Source: Leucaena leucocephala (taxonomy: Eukaryota > Streptophyta > Magnoliopsida > Fabales > Fabaceae). From it: 64,000 nucleotides of DNA. Each line of letters begins with the position of its first letter. The first letter of the stretch is position 1. The notes beneath the pieces were generated by a model that was not told the origin of the DNA, did no database searches, and was given only the letters and a program-made list of their open reading frames with translations. The DNA is taken from contig CM073515.1 in the NCBI GenBank assembly GCA_037074615.1, positions 13,415,001 to 13,479,000 on the forward strand, read 5' to 3'. Of this stretch, positions 1 through 10,020 are shown piece after piece. The translations under genes and the position numbers were made by a program.

Positions 1-508
1 TTTTATAAGCTCCACAAGGGAAGCTTACCAGCAGGGTCAGATTTTGCATTGAAGTCGCACCACCATCAACAGGTTCCAAAGCTTTATCCAGTAATTTAGC
101 CTTAGAATCTACAAAAGAATCAATCTCAGCCTCCGGTTTCTTCAAAGAAGGACCAAGAAGTTCAGATTCTTTGTGATATTAATCCTTCCATGTAGGCCCC
201 TCTCCACTCTCACAGACCTTTATAGCTTGAGATTGAACACGAAGAATAGACCCATTAACAGCAGGAGCCTCAGTTTCCTCATCCTCTAACTCCCAAACAC
301 AAACCATGGAATGAGCTCATCGTCTATCGTAGCCATCATAATCATCCATATCCTTATGGTCATCCACACCGTAACTACCTGCATCACCATCACCATCACC
401 AGATTGAGTTCGATCGATCTCATCCTCAACATCATCAAAATGACAATCGCCGTTGCTATCATCGGCTTCATCAGGTTGGGCCTTCAGTTTTGGGCATCGA
501 AATGAGGT
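1..508 (-). pseudogene. Degraded exon of an unrecognised acidic protein, cut by the left edge
   Basis: Read on the minus strand from about 508 down to 1, one frame stays open for roughly 165 codons apart from two stops. The protein is strongly acidic: an Asp/Glu-rich stretch with a Gly-Asp repeat lies in the first half, followed by a Glu-rich segment (WELEDEETEAP) and a Lys/Glu-rich segment containing PSLKKPEAEID. One stop falls just before AHSMVCVWELEDEE, the other just before YHKESELLGPS. The long single frame and non-repetitive composition argue for former coding sequence. I do not recognise the family. The acidic repeat is also the CAT/CCA-rich sequence read on the plus strand at 330-430. 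The exon continues beyond position 1, so neither its 3' end nor the possibility that the stops lie in short introns can be judged. Confidence 0.45.
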
Positions 509-559
509 TATAGAGATGTTCAGAACAGTCTTGCCGGTTTAGTAGAATCCATTATTTGA

Positions 560-1740
560 GAAATTTTCGTTGATTCTGACTCCAATATTGACATTGTGTG
601 ACAGATATATGTAGAGGTGAGAATACGAGTCAATTTGTTGGATATGAATTAGCCCATGGCTGATTACCTTGAAAGCGGGCTGAGTTGAAGAGATCTACTT
701 CTAGGCAGGTTTGTATCATATTAACCCAAGCCCGCCAATAGCTCGTCAACCAGCTAATTTTAATTTATTTTAAAAAAATTATTTATATATATCTTTTTTT
801 CAAAAATTATTTTTATATATATATTTTTTAAAAATAATTTATATGTATTAATATTAATGGGATTCAAAATACGATCTAAAATTGTTAAAATATTTATTTC
901 TTTAACTTTATCACTATCCGTAAAGAAATCTATCACAAATAAAATAATAAAAAAATATATATAAAGAAATAACTCAATAAAATAAAGTTAATATAAATAA
1001 AATGTAATGTAAATTTTAATTTGACTAAAATTCTAAAATTAATAAAATATAATATAAATAATAATAAAAAAAAAGTTGGCTAACACGCCAATTTAGTGGG
1101 TTAGCCCACAGCAGGTGTGGGTCAAAAAGACCCACATTAAAATGAGTTATCAATTTAATAACTCAATCTATCATAAAATGATAAGTTAGACCCGTGACCC
1201 TAACTTAAATTCTCAGCTGTAGGTACATAACTTCTTTCCTCTCTTAAATTTAACCCTAAAGGTGATTTTATATTTAATAGACATGAAGTACAATAAAGAT
1301 GATTAAATAATTTATTATTTTGAAAAACTTATGTTTTAACCAAAAAATTAATAATTGAAGTGGTAAGCGTTATTACCCTATAAAAATGAAAATAAAAATT
1401 CAAATCTTAAAAATCTTATTTACTTAAAAAGGAGAAAAAAAATTCACGTTAAGCCTTACAAAAATTATATTATTTATCAAATTCAAAAAAGAATGTTTTA
1501 TGTAAATTTCATTATTAAAATAAAATAAATATTATGTATTATGATTTCTAATTAACATTCAATTGTCATAAGAAAATGTTATCAATTAATAAAAACATAA
1601 CTAATAAGACTTTAAATTTTATCTAACAATTATTTGATATTATTTTAAACATGTGTAGCGAGTTTTGCATTAAATAAATTATATATATAGTTTCATGTTA
1701 AAATAATTACCTGATGGATTTGATTGGGAGAAAATTAAAC
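560..1740. other. AT-rich intergenic DNA with a decayed repeat
   Basis: No coding potential is seen. Around 640-740 and 1075-1200 there are GC-richer islands with related words (agcccgcc, gggttagcccaca, gacccac) in both orientations, separated by very AT-rich DNA. This pattern fits a decayed transposon with subterminal repeats, but no clean ends were found. Confidence 0.3.
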
Positions 1741-1742
1741 AG

Positions 1743-1991
1743 ATGAAATATTTTTCACAGGTTTTCCACTGGTTGTTGGAGCCAATGATAGATGTAGAAA
1801 CCCAAAAGACACATCCAAAGACAGAGCTATATGAAGTTTGCCAGAAACATGATCTGAAGGTTAAATTTAAAGACTCATATTGGAAGAATTTAAAGGCAGT
1901 GGATGTTCTGGTGGATGATCAATTGGTTGGAAGAGGCATTTGTGATTCTAAAAAAAAAAAATACTCCTCTACTCCTAAATATATAATCTAA
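1743..1991 (+). pseudogene. DCL2: Dicer-like (DCL2-type) C-terminal exon remnant, copy A
   Basis: The reading frame carries HWLLEPMIDVETQKTHPKTE, then LYEVCQKHDLKVKFKDS, then VDVLVDDQLVGRG. This resembles the C-terminal end of plant Dicer-like proteins, where the RNase III region is followed by a linker (P-x-T/V-x-E-T-x-x-x-H-P-x-x-E-L-x-E-x-C-Q) and a double-stranded-RNA-binding fold containing V-x-V-x-V-D-x-x-L-V-G-x-G. A splice-acceptor-like tttttcacag lies immediately upstream of the first matching codon. After VGRGICDSKKKK the frame enters poly-A and AT-rich sequence. The final helix of the domain survives only as decayed sequence near 2244-2300 (ttgcaaaacattcaaaccat), which is shared with copy B at 23129-23212. 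The RNase III catalytic domains are absent, so this cannot be a functional Dicer. Assignment to DCL2 rather than another DCL is from memory of the family and is tentative. Confidence 0.6.
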
Positions 1992-3667
1992 TTAAAAAAT
2001 TAAATTTAATCTTAAATATAAAATATATTTATTAATATTTATTAATATTTTTTTATATTTTCTTATTAATATTTTCTCAACAATAATCAAATAAGATAGT
2101 AATAAAAAATTATATAAAAAATTAAAATATTTTTAAAAAAATTTATATTAATTAATTTAACTAATTTTTTAATTAATTTATTTAAATTAATTAAATATAT
2201 TTTATATTTAAAAATAGAGCAGTAGCTCGTAATAGCGTGAAATTAAATGTGTTTTTGCAAAACATTCAAACCATTTTCAGTATTAAAGACTACAATTAGA
2301 TCAATTTAATTTATATGACAATGTGGATTAGATTTTGTGTACTTTTTGTTCTACCCTTTCACAAATCAAATATTGTATTCTATCAACATTCACTATAACT
2401 ATATATATAATTTTTAGTCTTTAAAACTGTTAAATTTGATCTCACAAAAAATATAATAATTAAAATATTTATTAAATTATAGATATGAATATTTAAAATA
2501 TAAAAAATTTAAGAGATTAAAATTAAAATGTGTTTAATATCTTAAAATAAACTATTTAATGATATAATTAGTATCTAAAAATAATTTTTTTTAATACAAT
2601 CATTACCCTTCAGTAACTTCTTTAAATTCTATTAACCCTGGTCCCCGTAAGCTTTTTCATTTTCCATTTTATTCTTTAAAATCTACCTCTGAAAATGTTT
2701 TCTTTAAAAACAATAGAGCAAATTAGCGAAAGGCTTTTTAAATTAAAAAAATCTTCCCAAAGCCTTCATCTTCTCCTTCCCGAAATCTCAACATTGGAGC
2801 AGAGATTGTTCAACATGTGGTTATAAAGTCGCAATTGGAAGAACACAACTTCTGGGTTTGAGTCTACAGGCTTTTGGCATGATCATTTCTTTTCTTTTGG
2901 TCCATGCGATTCAGACACGCCAATTGTGGGGAAAACATACAGTTGGTTTTGTTTAGAAGAATTCTGCTTTCATTCTTGTTAACCAAGAAGGGAAATAAGG
3001 ATTACGTTTGTGACCTTGCCACTTTGCCCCCATTCTTCCTCTGCTCCTGCAAACCAGCGACGGTGACCTCCCTCAGCGAACCACGGCGGCCACTCTAGCA
3101 ACCAGCAACGGCCACCTCCGTCAGTGAACCGCGACAGCGACAACGGGCTTCATGAAAATGGCAGAAGATCGACAGCGTCCATATGATTCTTCGATTTTGA
3201 GCTAAGCTTTCAGTAGATTAACATTTTTTTCATTCGATCGTTCATATATTTAAGAGATTGAAGCTACAACTCTTGGTTGAAGTTCTTGAGATCTATGGTT
3301 GTGATAGTTTTTTTTTTATTTTGGGAGAGTTGGATCTAAACGTGTGATATTAAACTCTAACAAATATTTTTAGAGATAGATTTTAAAATATTACATAAAA
3401 AATATTATGTTACAAGGATTCACATAATTATTCACATAATTTTTGACAAAAATTAGTAAAGAGTGTAGATTGTGTTAAAAAAATATTTTAAAATGTTAAT
3501 TATAGTATTAAATATTTTAAAGTACCAATTATATCACTAAAATTATTTTGCTAAGTTTAACCTAAATTAAGAGCAAAGTATTTAAGGGACAAAAAATTTG
3601 TATTAAAACTAAATATTCTATAATAATATTAAATATGTAAAGTTCTAATTATTTATTATTCTATATC
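1992..3667. other. AT-rich intergenic DNA
   Basis: Mostly AT-rich sequence, with the decayed tail of the Dicer-like remnant at about 2244-2300. At 3020-3140 there is a GC-richer stretch with repeated gcgac/ccacctccgtcag words. A short open frame there (2904-3098) has no recognisable domain. No gene is supported. Confidence 0.3.
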
Positions 3668-4370
3668 CATTATTAAACTAGTTAGGTAGGCTAACCTAGA
3701 CACCTTCATGAACATGTGACAACATGGCATATTTGGAACACAGGAGGAATAATGCAACAGAGGGATTCAACTTTCGAAGCTTCTTGTGGAAGGATCAACT
3801 GCGCACTGAGAAGAGTGTAAGGTACAATCATGGTTAAAAGGTTTTTCTGTAACAATATTGAAATTTGACATACGTTTTTTTTAGATACACTGGTGGAAAG
3901 TAAAATAAGAACGCAAAAGAAACGTAGGTGGCACGCGTGACAGGCATAAATATTTACCACTATACTACAAGGATTTCAATGATTAAGTATATATTAACAA
4001 CTAATACTATTTATACTTAACTTCATAGAAATCCTAAGCAGCAAGTAAGACTATATTTTTGTGTACGTGTGAATCTCTCATTGATCAATCACCTACCCTT
4101 GTTTCTTTGCTGGTCGATCTTCGGAGATTGAGGAATTAATTTCTTTTGAAACGGTTTTTTTTGTCACTCCTCCATCGTCAACTTTGATTTCTTCCTCCTC
4201 TGTTCACCACTATCATTTTTGGACATTTTTCGTCTCAATAGAAGCACCGAAGCAGCTGGAAAAACTGGAGAGCCAACTTGTTGAAAATCTGAAGTGCATT
4301 GCATTGTTTCCTTGATGAGTTATGAAATTCCAACAATCTTTGACTCCTTGTAACTGTCTCTTCTCAATCC
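3668..4370. repeat. Dispersed duplicated block, copy 1
   Basis: Segments of this block recur in the same order at 24190-24770, and in part at 26645-26800, 37505-37690 and 42733-42945. Shared words include atcctaagcagcaagt, tttttgtgtacgtgtgaatc, actttgatttcttcctcc and accgaagcagctggaaaaa. The block follows a Dicer-like remnant here and also at 22.9-24.8 kb and 26.6 kb, so the duplicated unit probably included the Dicer-like gene end and its downstream flank. No open frame of note is present. Confidence 0.5.
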
Positions 4371-4383
4371 AATATCAAATATT

Positions 4384-4855
4384 AGGCGTATTTAAATAGA
4401 TTTTCAGAAAATAATTTATAAAAAATAATTTTTAGATGGCTTTTAAAAAATAGTTTTTTAAAAAGAGTTTATAGGAAAAAATATGTCTAAATAAATGAGT
4501 ATTTAGATAATTATTATAAAAAAAAAATTTTGTTATTAATAAATTAGGTAGTATAGTGACCAGCAACAATAGAGGCTGATCTAGCGGCAACTGCGACAAG
4601 GAGGTAGAGAAGAAACAGTGAAAAGAAGAGAGGCACGGATAGAAAAGAGAAGGGAGGGTGTTATAAAAAATAGGAATAAAATAGTAAGTATATAATCTAT
4701 AAACTCTTTTACTGTTTTAAAAGTTATTCCTAATAACTTAGATAAAACTATGATTTAGTTTAAAAGTACTACTGTTTGTTTTAAAAAAAATTAAACTAAA
4801 GTTTGGGTTAAAAATTATTTTAAAATATTGATTTATGAGCAATCTAAATGGGCAC
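4384..4855. mobile_element. Tourist-like MITE, copy A
   Basis: A 472-bp element. The left end reads aggcgtatttaaat and the right end is its imperfect inverse (atctaaatgggcac). A 3-bp ATT lies on both sides (4381-4383 and 4856-4858), as expected for the 3-bp target duplications of PIF/Harbinger-type MITEs. The subterminal text (gagtttataggaaaaaat, aaataaatgagtatttagataattatt, ataaactcttttactgtttt, ctgtttgttttaaaa) is shared with the MITEs at 6122, 21262, 47987, 48815, 50412 and 63582 and with the ends of the Harbinger element at 15815-20918. Confidence 0.65.
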
Positions 4856-6121
4856 ATTAATTTAGTTGATTTTTTAAATAGATCTATAAAATAAAATAAA
4901 TCAGTTAATAGTATCTAATATAATAGTTAATTAATTAATTTAGTTAAATTGAAGAGTATATAATATGAATTTATTTTAATAGATTATAGTTAATAATAAT
5001 TAACTAATTTATTTAATTTATTAAATCTATCTAAATAAAATTAATCTATCTAAATAAAATTAAAAAACTATAATTAGGAACACATGGATTATAATTTATC
5101 CAACGTTTTCTGTTGACCTCAAGATGATCTTCTTCTTTTCCTTATCCAATGCTTTCTGCAGAAAACAGTTCCTTCTCAAAGTGAGGATTCATAACTTGTC
5201 AGTTTCCTTTCTTGAAGTTCCCGAGCTTTTGGTCAGCATCATGTGTCTGGGAAGTTGTTGGCGACTGTTATCTTGCACGACGGCCTAAGTGCATATTCAT
5301 TATAATTAAATAAAATTCAGAAATTGTTGAACAAGACTATCTGATTTTATTCTATATAAATTATTAAAGCGGATATTCATAAATCAAATTCATCATCTGG
5401 CCATGTGCTTGAGAATCCCATCGTTCATGTGACCCAGAAACCGTGGTTGATATTTATCCTAAAAATATTTGATACATATCTAATTGATAAGACTAGACTC
5501 CTTTTGTGTTTTGTTTGATGAGACAAGCCTCTAGTGTTTTACGAAACAAAACTCTGTTGACATATATTCTTGATTCAAGTGCAGAGTATTTAGTGCTTTC
5601 TCCATTTCCATCTACTAAGTTGAAATGACATTGTTTTCTTAGCACCAAAAAAGCAAAGGCAGCTAGAATCGAAAATACAAGAAAAGGAGAGTTTAGGAAT
5701 TTCAAGATTCCCACCCTCCCTCAATATCTTCCCTTCATCTTATCTATTCTTTTCTTTTATTAATAAATCTCCTCTATTCAATTTAATTATCATATCCTAT
5801 AATTTTAAGCTTTCTCTCCAATCCCCTATTTAATCTCAACTTTTAATTTATTGGTTTCTTTTTATAAAAAATATATAACAATATAATTATTTTCTAATTA
5901 TAAAAAATAATTTATTTTTATATAAAATATTTATTGTAATTTTTTAGTTAGATGTATCATTGAAGAGAAGATAAATACTATTTTGTTTTATAAATAATAT
6001 TTTTAAGTATAATAAAATATAATTTTTTAAAGGCATTTAACTCGATTTCATATAATGAATTCGACACATAAATAAGTTTAAATCGATTTATACTTAAAAC
6101 CTCAATTTAGATCATGATAAA
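4856..6121. other. AT-rich DNA with a second piece of the duplicated block
   Basis: From about 5287 to 5600 the sequence matches 25336-25460, 25560-25640 and 26079-26200 in order (gtgcatattcattataatta, gaaaccgtggttgat, tatttgatacatatct). It is therefore part of the same old duplication as 3668-4370. A minus-strand coding-like trace seen at 25459-25700 has only a shortened counterpart here. The rest is AT-rich without a gene. Confidence 0.4.
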
Positions 6122-6803
6122 GGCCTGTTTGAATTGATTGATTAGTATTATAATAAGTTTTGTTATTAGTAAATTATCAAAAAAAGTATGAGATGAATAA
6201 CAAAATACGAGCAATGTTCATCTCCTCTATTCCTCCTCTACTGTTGACATTTGAAAAAGAAGAAGATAGCAGCAATGGTAGGATCTGTAGAGACGAATGA
6301 TAGAGAGAGCAACAATAGAGATCTGAAGCAATGATTGACAGAGATATGTATAGAGAGTGACGATGACACACAGAGAGAGCAGCGACCTAGGGAAGACGGC
6401 GGTGGAGCTGAAGAAGATGGAAGGGGCGACAAACTCGACAATGACTAGCAAAAACGACAAATTTAAAGCCAGTCGTCGTCGACAACAATAGATCTGAAGC
6501 AAAGATGACAGGATGGAGCCTGTCGTCCTCATCGAGGAAAGGAGGAGGAGACAGAGGACAACGACGATGACACCATTGACGATGAACCCACAAAGAAGAC
6601 TGGCGATAGAAGGATAGAGTGAAAAAAATAGAAGTAAATAGTAATTGAACAGTATATAAGTTCTTTTCTTGATCTAGAAGTTATGCCCCTGAACTTATCT
6701 AAAACTATAATTTATTCTATAAACTCTTATAGATTTTCAAAGGTTATTTGTTCAAGTCAAAAGCTCTTTTCAAATTTTAGTTTGGAACATATCCAAACTC
6801 CTA
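6122..6803. mobile_element. Tourist-like MITE, copy B (degenerate)
   Basis: The left end ggcctgtttgaat and right end atatccaaactcc are imperfect inverted repeats of the same family as the MITEs at 4384 and 47987. The shared 3' subterminal text (cttatctaaaactataattt, caagtcaaaagctctttt) is present. The interior, 6220-6620, is an unrelated purine-rich stretch (agagagagcagcgac and similar) that gives spurious open frames on the minus strand. The target duplication is not clear. Confidence 0.5.
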
Positions 6804-7069
6804 CTAAAAACGATTTTATAATCAAAACTCGATTTAGCAATGTTTATGTGAAAACATCGAGTTGATAAAAATCGAGTTGAAGGAGATAAATTATTTGTTC
6901 AAAAGTCAACATTGTTCCTCAAGGAGTTAAAATCAATTTAATGAAGAGAAATAGATTTTGGAAAGATGAAAATGAAGTTTAGATATAGTAGCGCGATTTT
7001 CATTAAGCTCTAAACTAATTACATAACCAAAACTTGATTTATAAAAGAAAACACTATTTATGATGTAAA
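6804..7069. repeat. Left part of an aaaactcgattt-rich repeat block, split by the copia element
   Basis: Degenerate reiterations of words like aaaactcgattt continue directly on the other side of the copia element at 13803. The split halves join to give a sequence that matches the uninterrupted related copy at 20927 and onward. The last five bases (gtaaa, 7065-7069) are one copy of the copia target duplication. Confidence 0.6.
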
Positions 7070-7377
7070 TGTGAGATCTTATTCTCTGAGTCCAGAGCGA
7101 TACCTATTCTCAGCTCGCTTCTGAAGGTTCCCCACTGGTGACGGCTAATAACAAGTTGCCATCACTGTGCCTAATCACCAGTTGGAAGAACCTGTTGTTT
7201 ATCTGACAGTGTTCTCTTTTGACAGGTATCCTATTGTGATTCCAGTTCTCCTCAGATCAATCAAGTTAATGGCAAGAGGTAACTTTAAGTCTTCCGCTGC
7301 ATCTCATATGTGTTTATGTTTGAGTATGATATAATTTGGATTGATTATAGTACTTTAGAGATGTTTATTTTCTAACA
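7070..7377 (+). repeat. Copia 5' LTR, lacking the first 169 bp
   Basis: Begins tgtgagatct and ends ttttctaaca. It matches 13495-13802 with two differences. The 3' LTR begins 169 bp further upstream with the canonical tgttgga, directly after the polypurine tract, which pairs with the common tctaaca end. The missing part is the upstream portion of U3, which in the 3' copy holds a TATA-like tatttaag near 13443. The GTAAA duplication abuts the truncated end directly, so this end is the one that was integrated. Confidence 0.88.
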
Positions 7378-7379
7378 TG

Positions 7380-7392
7380 TGGTATCAGAGCC
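7380..7392 (+). promoter_or_regulatory. Primer-binding site for initiator Met tRNA
   Basis: tggtatcagagcc lies two bases after the LTR end and is the standard complement of the 3' end of plant initiator tRNA-Met used by copia elements. Confidence 0.93.
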
Positions 7393-7939
7393 TTGTTTGA
7401 GATCACCTTGCCTTACTTATTGATCATTTTGTTCTCATAAACAGTAATATGAGATGAATATGGGATATCTAAATATCATATTTTATTTTAATGTTGTTCT
7501 TTTAACCATTTTTCACTATGTTCCACGGTGATTGGCGAGAAACTCCACCGGAGGAGAGTCGCGACCACGGTGATTCGCGGCAGACGGCGAGAGACGGTGA
7601 GAAACTCGTCAGAAACTGGAGGCGATAGCATCGCCTGAGACTGCCGTCGGATTCACCGTGGGAGAACAGCTTGCTGTCGTGGTCCGTTCAACCACCGAAG
7701 CACAACCTCGCGAGTCACTGGAAACTGGGTTACAATCGCCGTGAATCGCCATCGCGTTTTGGCTTTTCATCAAAGAGATTCAAGGTGACAGGAGTGTTCA
7801 TCATTGTTTTCCTGTCATGCCGCCATGAAAATCGCCGGAAATAGAGCTTTGGAATGCCGGAAAACCTGCCCTGGAAGTCGCCGCCGTTGCTGTCATCTGG
7901 GAGAAGCCCCGCGGCAGCTGCAGGGAAGGAGTCTGGGTC

Positions 7940-7970
7940 GCTGAGTCGGGTTAGGTCAACCCGACTCAGC
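7940..7970 (+). other. Strong GC-rich hairpin in the copia leader
   Basis: gctgagtcgggtt (7940-7952) and its exact inverse (7958-7970) enclose a five-base loop aggtc. A 13-bp perfect GC-rich stem in an AT-rich element is unusual. Position within the unspliced leader suggests an RNA structure such as a packaging or dimerisation element; that role is inferred. Confidence 0.6.
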
Positions 7971-8658
7971 GCAGCTGGATACCATTTCATAAAAAAAAAA
8001 AGGGAAAAGGAATTTCAGCATTCTGGGCTGAAGTGTTTTGGGCCGCAGGTCAATTTTTTTCCTACTGGGCCGACGGAATTTTGGGCTTTCATCTGTTTAA
8101 AAAAAAAAAAAAAAATCTGCTGCTGGGCCTAATTTGTTCTTAAACTTCTGGGCTGCAAATTTATTTGTGGGCCGCAAAGCTTTGGGCTGAAATATTTTTT
8201 TTTTTTTGGAAACAGATTAGGCCTTGCGTTTTGGGCTGATTGTAGGCCAACAATTTTTTTTCCAGAACACGTTTTGGGCCTGATTTTGGGTTTTATTTCT
8301 GGAAATTATTTTGGGCCCTATTTTTGGAATTTTATGTATGGGCCACTTGGTTTTATTTCCAGAAAATTATTTTTGGCCACTTTACTTTAATTTTCCAGAA
8401 AATCAAAATTACTATTACATGCACGGTAAATATTTAAAATTAATTTCTGTATTATTTTAATTTTAGAAAAAGGAATTTACAAATTTTAATTTTTATGTTA
8501 TTTAATTGCCTATTTTGTTTTTAATTTCTCCCTTGGCAATTAAATTAACTGTTTAATTTTTGTAAAAACCTTTTGAGTTAAAATTAATTGTTAGACATTT
8601 TTGGGTGCATGAAATAGTGGGAGAATTTTAATATTAATTTATTAAATGCTCCATTGTG

Positions 8659-9100
8659 TTGTGCATATTTGGATTTATGTGCACGTTATTGATATTTGTG
8701 ATTAGCATGCAGTTTTGTGAGGAGTAGCCACAGCATCCTCATTTGTTTGTGTTGCGTGCATTAATTAATCACATATGGATTTAAAATATCAATAATAATT
8801 AAATGTATAGTTATGATTTATCTTTACCCACAGGTAGATATCTCATAATTGTACATTTAATTAGGGGAGAATTAATTTCTCAATTAAATTGTGCATATTT
8901 GGATTTTCAATGCACTTGAATGATATTTGTGATTAGCGTGCAGTTCTTTGAGGAGTAGCCACAGCATCCTTGTTTATTGAACTTGTTGTATGCATTCATT
9001 AATCACATCTGGATTGAAAATATCATTTATAATTAAATGTATAGCTGTAATTTATCTTTGCCCACAGGTAGATATCTCACAATTGTACATTTAATTAGGG
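8659..9100 (+). repeat. Two tandem copies of a ~210-bp leader repeat
   Basis: Copy 1 (8659-8866) and copy 2 (8889-9100) share ttgtgcatatttggattt, gatatttgtgattagc, gaggagtagccacagcatcc, attaatcacat and cccacaggtagatatctca in the same order. Partial further copies of the cccacagg word are at 9134-9141 and 9212-9219. The repeats lie inside the putative leader intron. Confidence 0.8.
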
Positions 9101-9358
9101 TGGGATAGAATGGCCTCGTTGTTTTCTAATTAGCCCACAGGCATTAGGAAATTACGAATGAGTTCTAATTCTACCATTTGAGATAAATACCTGGTTATGC
9201 TAATGTCTTTGCCCACAGGTAGACATTAGTGATACGTATTTATATTGCTTGCATGCTACATTTGAGCTAAGCATGCATACATGGCATAGTGACTTGTGAT
9301 TGCTTCAAATTATTAATGTGAGCCTTTTTTTTTGTGTTTGTCTGTTCTCATTTTGCAG

Positions 9359-10020
9359 ATCCAATTGCTGCTCCCAGGATTATGTATGATGTTAGTGACA
9401 AAACAGTCTTAGATGGCAGCATTAACTATGTTGACTGGAGAGATGATGTTTTGTTGCAGCTTGGTTTATTGGACTTAGATTATGCCTTGAGGTTTGATAA
9501 ACCTCTGAGACCTGATGATGCCTCCAATGATAGAGAGGCAAAGGAAAGGTATAATATGTGGGAGCGGAGTAACCGCTCATCTCTTCTGCTAATAAGACAA
9601 AGGATCTCTAGGAGCATTAGGGCAGTAGTCCCTAAATGCGACACAGCTAAGGGATACCTGGAAGCCTTAGACAAGCAATTCAAGTTAACAGACGAGCAGA
9701 TGGGTGGTGCCATCACGTCTGAACTATGTGCTGTGAGGCTTACAGGTATTGGCAGTGTGAGGCGACATATTATGGAAATGAAAGGTATGCTTTCATCGTG
9801 TGTTACTTTTGAGTCTAACTTTTCTAGCGTTAATGATGACACTTGGTGGATTGACACTGGTTCGATGATCCACATTTCGACTACCATGCAGGGCTTTCTG
9901 TCAAGCAGGTCTCCACATCCCAATGAGGAAACTGTCCTTTCAGGCAGTGGGAGAGGAGATCCTGTGAAAGCCGTTGGAACCTTTCGCATTCATCTTTCAA
10001 AATATTTTGGAACTTTATGA
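9359..10020 (+). pseudogene. Copia gag N-terminus joined to protease, internally deleted
   Basis: Codes for the N-terminal gag region of a copia polyprotein (DGSINYVDWRDDVLLQLGLL and the following helical segment, about 150 residues), then passes directly into the protease region with WWIDTGS, the catalytic Asp-Thr-Gly. Copia gag normally continues for another 100-200 residues to a CX2CX4HX4C zinc knuckle before protease; none is present between gag residue ~150 and the protease Asp, so an internal deletion is inferred. The open frame extends upstream to 9334 but has no convincing start there; splicing from the LTR ATG at 7269 is proposed instead. Near 9990-10020 the frame shifts relative to pol and stops, so gag-protease and pol are no longer one polyprotein. 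Without the knuckle the product should package RNA poorly. Confidence 0.75.

Larger units (their letters stand above)
7279..9358 (+). other. Putative leader intron of the copia element
   Basis: An ATG at 7269-7271 in the 5' LTR is followed by ten exon-like bases and a donor-like ag|gtaact (GT at 7279-7280). At 9340-9358 a pyrimidine-rich stretch ends in ttttgcag, a strong acceptor. Removing 7279-9358 puts the LTR ATG in frame with gag: the joined codon is Asp, followed by gag residues PIAAPRIMYD. The 2.08-kb leader has no long gag-like frame of its own, so splicing would explain how gag obtains a start codon. This is inference from sequence; an internal Met at 9381 is an alternative start. 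Confidence 0.45.

Noticed and set aside
311..505. Plus-strand open frame rich in Ile/Thr
   Set aside because: It is the reverse reading of the acidic minus-strand exon; the minus strand has the more protein-like composition over a longer span.
6227..6593. Several overlapping minus-strand open frames
   Set aside because: They lie in the purine-rich interior of a MITE and are products of biased composition rather than genes.
9334..9358. Possible gag start at 9334
   Set aside because: The codons before 9359 are part of the T-rich acceptor region and do not resemble a copia gag N-terminus.
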